From positions 434,001-498,000 of the forward strand of contig JACKAM010000002.1 in assembly GCA_020635075.1 (NCBI GenBank): a DNA stretch of 64,000 nt, written 5' to 3'. The translations under genes were made by a program, and so were the position numbers. Under the pieces are notes generated by a model, which saw only the letters and a program-made list of their open reading frames with translations, did not search any database and had not been told where the DNA came from. The DNA is from Pseudobdellovibrionaceae bacterium. Its GTDB lineage: Bacteria; Bdellovibrionota; Bdellovibrionia; Bdellovibrionales; UBA1609. This document shows, piece after piece, positions 62,098 through 64,000 of the stretch (position 1 is the first letter of the stretch; each line of letters opens with the position of its first letter).

Positions 62098-63486
62098 ATG
62101 GATATCCCGAAACCCAAAACCATTTTCGAACCCTTCCGTATCAAAGTGGTTGAACCTCTCCCCATCACTACGGCCTCTGAACGGCGTGAGGCCCTTAAGA
62201 AAGCCTATTTCAATCTATTTACCTTGCCGGCAGAAAAGGTGACTTTTGATCTCCTCACCGACAGCGGAACAAGTGCCATGTCATCCACCCAATGGGCCGG
62301 GATGATGATTGGCGATGAGTCCTATGCTGGGGCTAAAAGCTATTATCGTTTCGCCGAAGCTGTCACTGACATCACCGGCCACAAGCACGTCATTCCCACT
62401 CACCAGGGAAGGTCGGCGGAGGCTCTTCTCACCCAAGCCTGTTTGAAACCCGGACAGATTGTTGTCGGCAATACTCACTTTGATACCACTCGCGCTAATA
62501 TTGAAAGCCGGGGCGGGGTGGCTCTTGATTTGCCCAGCCCCGACACCAAGGAATCGAGCGTGGAGGCTCCCTTTAAGGGCAACATGGACATTCCGGCCCT
62601 ACAAAATCTGATTGAGACCAAAAGATCGAACATTGCCTTTGTCATAATGACTGTGACTAATAATTCCGTTGGCGGCCAGCCTGTATCCATGGAAAACATC
62701 CGCCAGACCAGAGAGCTGCTGAAGCAACACAACATCCCCATGTTTATTGATGCCGCAAGATTTGCGGAAAACTCGTTTTTTATCAAAAGACGCGAACCCG
62801 GGTTTGAGAACAAATCGATCAAAGAGATCGCCCAGGAGATCTTCTCCTATGCGGACGGCGCCCTGATGAGTGCGAAAAAAGATGCCTTTGGCAACATTGG
62901 TGGTTTTCTCACTCTTAACGACGAAGGCCTGGCTCAGGAGATTCGCTCCTTGATGGTCATCACCGAAGGCTTTCCAACTTACGGGGGCCTTGCCGGACGA
63001 GACATGGAGGCCCTGGCTATTGGTCTTCAGGAGATTTTGGACGAGAACTATCTTTCCTATCGCATTCGCAGCACTCAGTACTTTGGCGAAGGCATTGAGT
63101 CCGCAGGGCTACACGTGGTGAAGCCCTTTGGCGGTCACGCCGTTTATATTGATGCCGGAAAGTCATTGCCTCACCTTAAACCTTTGGATTTTCCCGGTCA
63201 GTCCTTGAGCGTTGCTCTCTATGAGCACATTGGTATCCGCAGCGTTGAAATTGGCTCCGTCATGCTTGGTCGCAGAGATTGGGACACGGGGGAGGAACAC
63301 CCAGCTCCGAAGGAACTGGTGCGCCTGGCGATTCCACGCCGAGTCTACACCCAGAGCCATGTGGATTATATGATTGAAGTCCTGGGACATGTGGCTCCGC
63401 GCTTGGGAGATTTGCCTGGGTACAAGATCGACTACCAACCCAAATTTCTCCGCCACTTTACCGCTCGGTTTTCACCATTGAACTAA
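62098..63486 (+). CDS. tnaA: Tryptophanase-like beta-eliminating lyase
   Basis: The 462-residue fold-type I PLP enzyme has PTHQGRSAEALL, FDTTRANIESRGG and the Schiff-base Lys in GALMSAKKDAFG. The tail reads LRHFTARF: the His there matches tryptophanase, whereas tyrosine phenol-lyase has Phe. The stretch LGRRDWDTGEEHPAPKELVRLAIPRRVYTQSHVDYMIE also fits tryptophanase. It would break Trp to indole, pyruvate and ammonia. ATG 62098 is behind AAGGAG. No TnaC leader was seen. It lies next to pdxH, which supplies its cofactor. Confidence 0.87.
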   Translation: MDIPKPKTIFEPFRIKVVEPLPITTASERREALKKAYFNLFTLPAEKVTFDLLTDSGTSAMSSTQWAGMMIGDESYAGAKSYYRFAEAVTDITGHKHVIPTHQGRSAEALLTQACLKPGQIVVGNTHFDTTRANIESRGGVALDLPSPDTKESSVEAPFKGNMDIPALQNLIETKRSNIAFVIMTVTNNSVGGQPVSMENIRQTRELLKQHNIPMFIDAARFAENSFFIKRREPGFENKSIKEIAQEIFSYADGALMSAKKDAFGNIGGFLTLNDEGLAQEIRSLMVITEGFPTYGGLAGRDMEALAIGLQEILDENYLSYRIRSTQYFGEGIESAGLHVVKPFGGHAVYIDAGKSLPHLKPLDFPGQSLSVALYEHIGIRSVEIGSVMLGRRDWDTGEEHPAPKELVRLAIPRRVYTQSHVDYMIEVLGHVAPRLGDLPGYKIDYQPKFLRHFTARFSPLN

Positions 63487-63499
63487 AGTGAAATTCTGA

Positions 63500-64000
63500 T
63501 CAGCCCGCCTGACGCCATTTAGCGAGAAATTCGCCTTTGGTTTTGCGGTAAATATTATTGAGGTGAGTTTTCAGCGTTGAAGCAGATATAAACAGCTTCT
63601 CGGCAATTTCCTTGTTGGTGAGGCCCTGCACCACCAACTCGGCCACTTCCATCTCACGTTTAGACAACTCAAATTTCTCTTTGAGGTAGGCAATTTCCTT
63701 TTTTTGAAAGTCCTTAAGCAAGTAGAAGACTATTGTCAGGTGTTGAAGGTCATCTATCAGCATCACGTCACAGGGCTCTCCATGAAGGCTCTGGTCCTTA
63801 AAGTAGGATGTCCCCTCCGAGGCTCTCTCGGCTCCAGGGTTGCCTTCATAGCCATCAATACAGACGCCCGCACACGTCTCACCGACCCGGTGGCCACACA
63901 CCTCCACACAGGTCTCATTTTGAGACACGATGGTGCCGTCCTGTGATTTCATGCAGATACCGATCTTGGGATTGCCCTTGAGAGCGTCATCGGTTGTCAA
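63500..64000 (-). CDS. Cys-rich sensor + LuxR-type HTH regulator, partial at window edge
   Basis: The frame is open at base 64000; a TTG sits at the very edge, so the true start may be outside. The visible 166 residues have a PAS-like region (PKIGICMKSQDGTIVSQN) with a compact Cys cluster, ETCVEVCGHRVGETCAGVC, and a later Cys in GEPCDV. A LuxR/GerE DNA-binding domain follows (LSKREMEVAELVVQGLTNKEIAEKLFISASTLKTHLNNIYRKT). It is paralogous to the gene at 54946-55455. Cys-rich, it may sense redox, metal or gas. Convergent with tnaA. Confidence 0.75.
   Translation of the reverse strand: MTTDDALKGNPKIGICMKSQDGTIVSQNETCVEVCGHRVGETCAGVCIDGYEGNPGAERASEGTSYFKDQSLHGEPCDVMLIDDLQHLTIVFYLLKDFQKKEIAYLKEKFELSKREMEVAELVVQGLTNKEIAEKLFISASTLKTHLNNIYRKTKGEFLAKWRQAG

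Noticed and set aside
63912..63926. Fourth copy of the GTCTCAT...GAGAC palindrome
   Set aside because: It falls within the coding part of the second Cys-rich regulator (codons for V-S-Q-N-E-T), so a chance match cannot be excluded; not listed as a site.
1..64000. tRNA, rRNA, CRISPR, insertion-sequence or phage elements
   Set aside because: No cloverleaf, repeat-spacer pattern, transposase or integrase reading was recognised anywhere in the window.

Overview
The window looks like a chromosome segment of a free-living Gram-negative bacterium with a complex envelope, most likely a Bdellovibrionota or other deltaproteobacterial-type organism. This is inferred from gene content and protein style: many signal-peptide lipoproteins (one with an F-Q-N-C lipobox), small predicted outer-membrane beta-barrel proteins, a secreted subtilase and an astacin-like protease, a B12-dependent ribonucleotide reductase, and many GTG/TTG starts behind good Shine-Dalgarno sequences. 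No rRNA, tRNA, CRISPR array, insertion sequence or phage module was seen. Both ends cut genes: a hybrid histidine kinase on the left and probably a LuxR-type regulator on the right.

Layout. 1-0.9 kb: kinase/receiver end. 0.9-6.1 kb: the least familiar block, with an unknown protein, two tandem aspartyl/asparaginyl-hydroxylase-like oxygenases, a divergent cobalamin-binding radical SAM enzyme and a third HxD...H oxygenase-like protein. It is followed by a ferritin-like diiron protein and a fatty-acid desaturase (6.9-8.6 kb), so the first 9 kb is dense in iron enzymes. 8.7-12.9 kb: TPR-like secreted protein, SDR oxidoreductase, and a LysR / DoxX / pirin divergon. 13.0-17.7 kb: three putative lipoproteins (S8 protease, unknown, VWA with calcium-binding repeats). 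17.7-21.6 kb: FMN glutamate-synthase-like protein, a degenerate CPBP membrane protease and a protein-arginine-deiminase-like lipoprotein lacking two catalytic residues. 21.7-27.3 kb: NagB-like and PIG-L enzymes, a receiver, a coupled set of class V aminotransferase / IlvE / astacin, and LspA. 27.4-33.4 kb: acyl-CoA ligase, AI-2E-type transporter, TerC and envelope proteins. 33.4-38.9 kb: AAC(3)-like acetyltransferase and an RNA-modification group (two TrmA/RlmD-like methyltransferases, one m5C methyltransferase, a macrodomain). 39-46 kb: BipA, CBS protein, NrdJ. 46-54.8 kb: methyltransferase, MacAB-like export system, FtsH, VOC protein, Pcm and a PQQ-type sugar dehydrogenase. 54.9-64 kb: a compact molybdenum-cofactor operon (moeA-moaA-moaC-mobBA-moaD-moaE/moeB/rhodanese), PdxH and tryptophanase, flanked by two related Cys-rich sensor/LuxR-HTH regulators.

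The most interesting leads are: the oxygenase plus B12-radical-SAM block; the catalytically dead-looking PAD homologue; a recurrent GTCTCAT-N-ATGAGAC palindrome, including one copy upstream of a Cys-rich regulator; the two paralogous Cys-rich regulators flanking the Moco operon; the MoaE-(His-rich linker)-MoeB-rhodanese fusion; and a perfect 23-bp inverted repeat between two convergent genes. All functional statements are from reading motifs; no database search was run.
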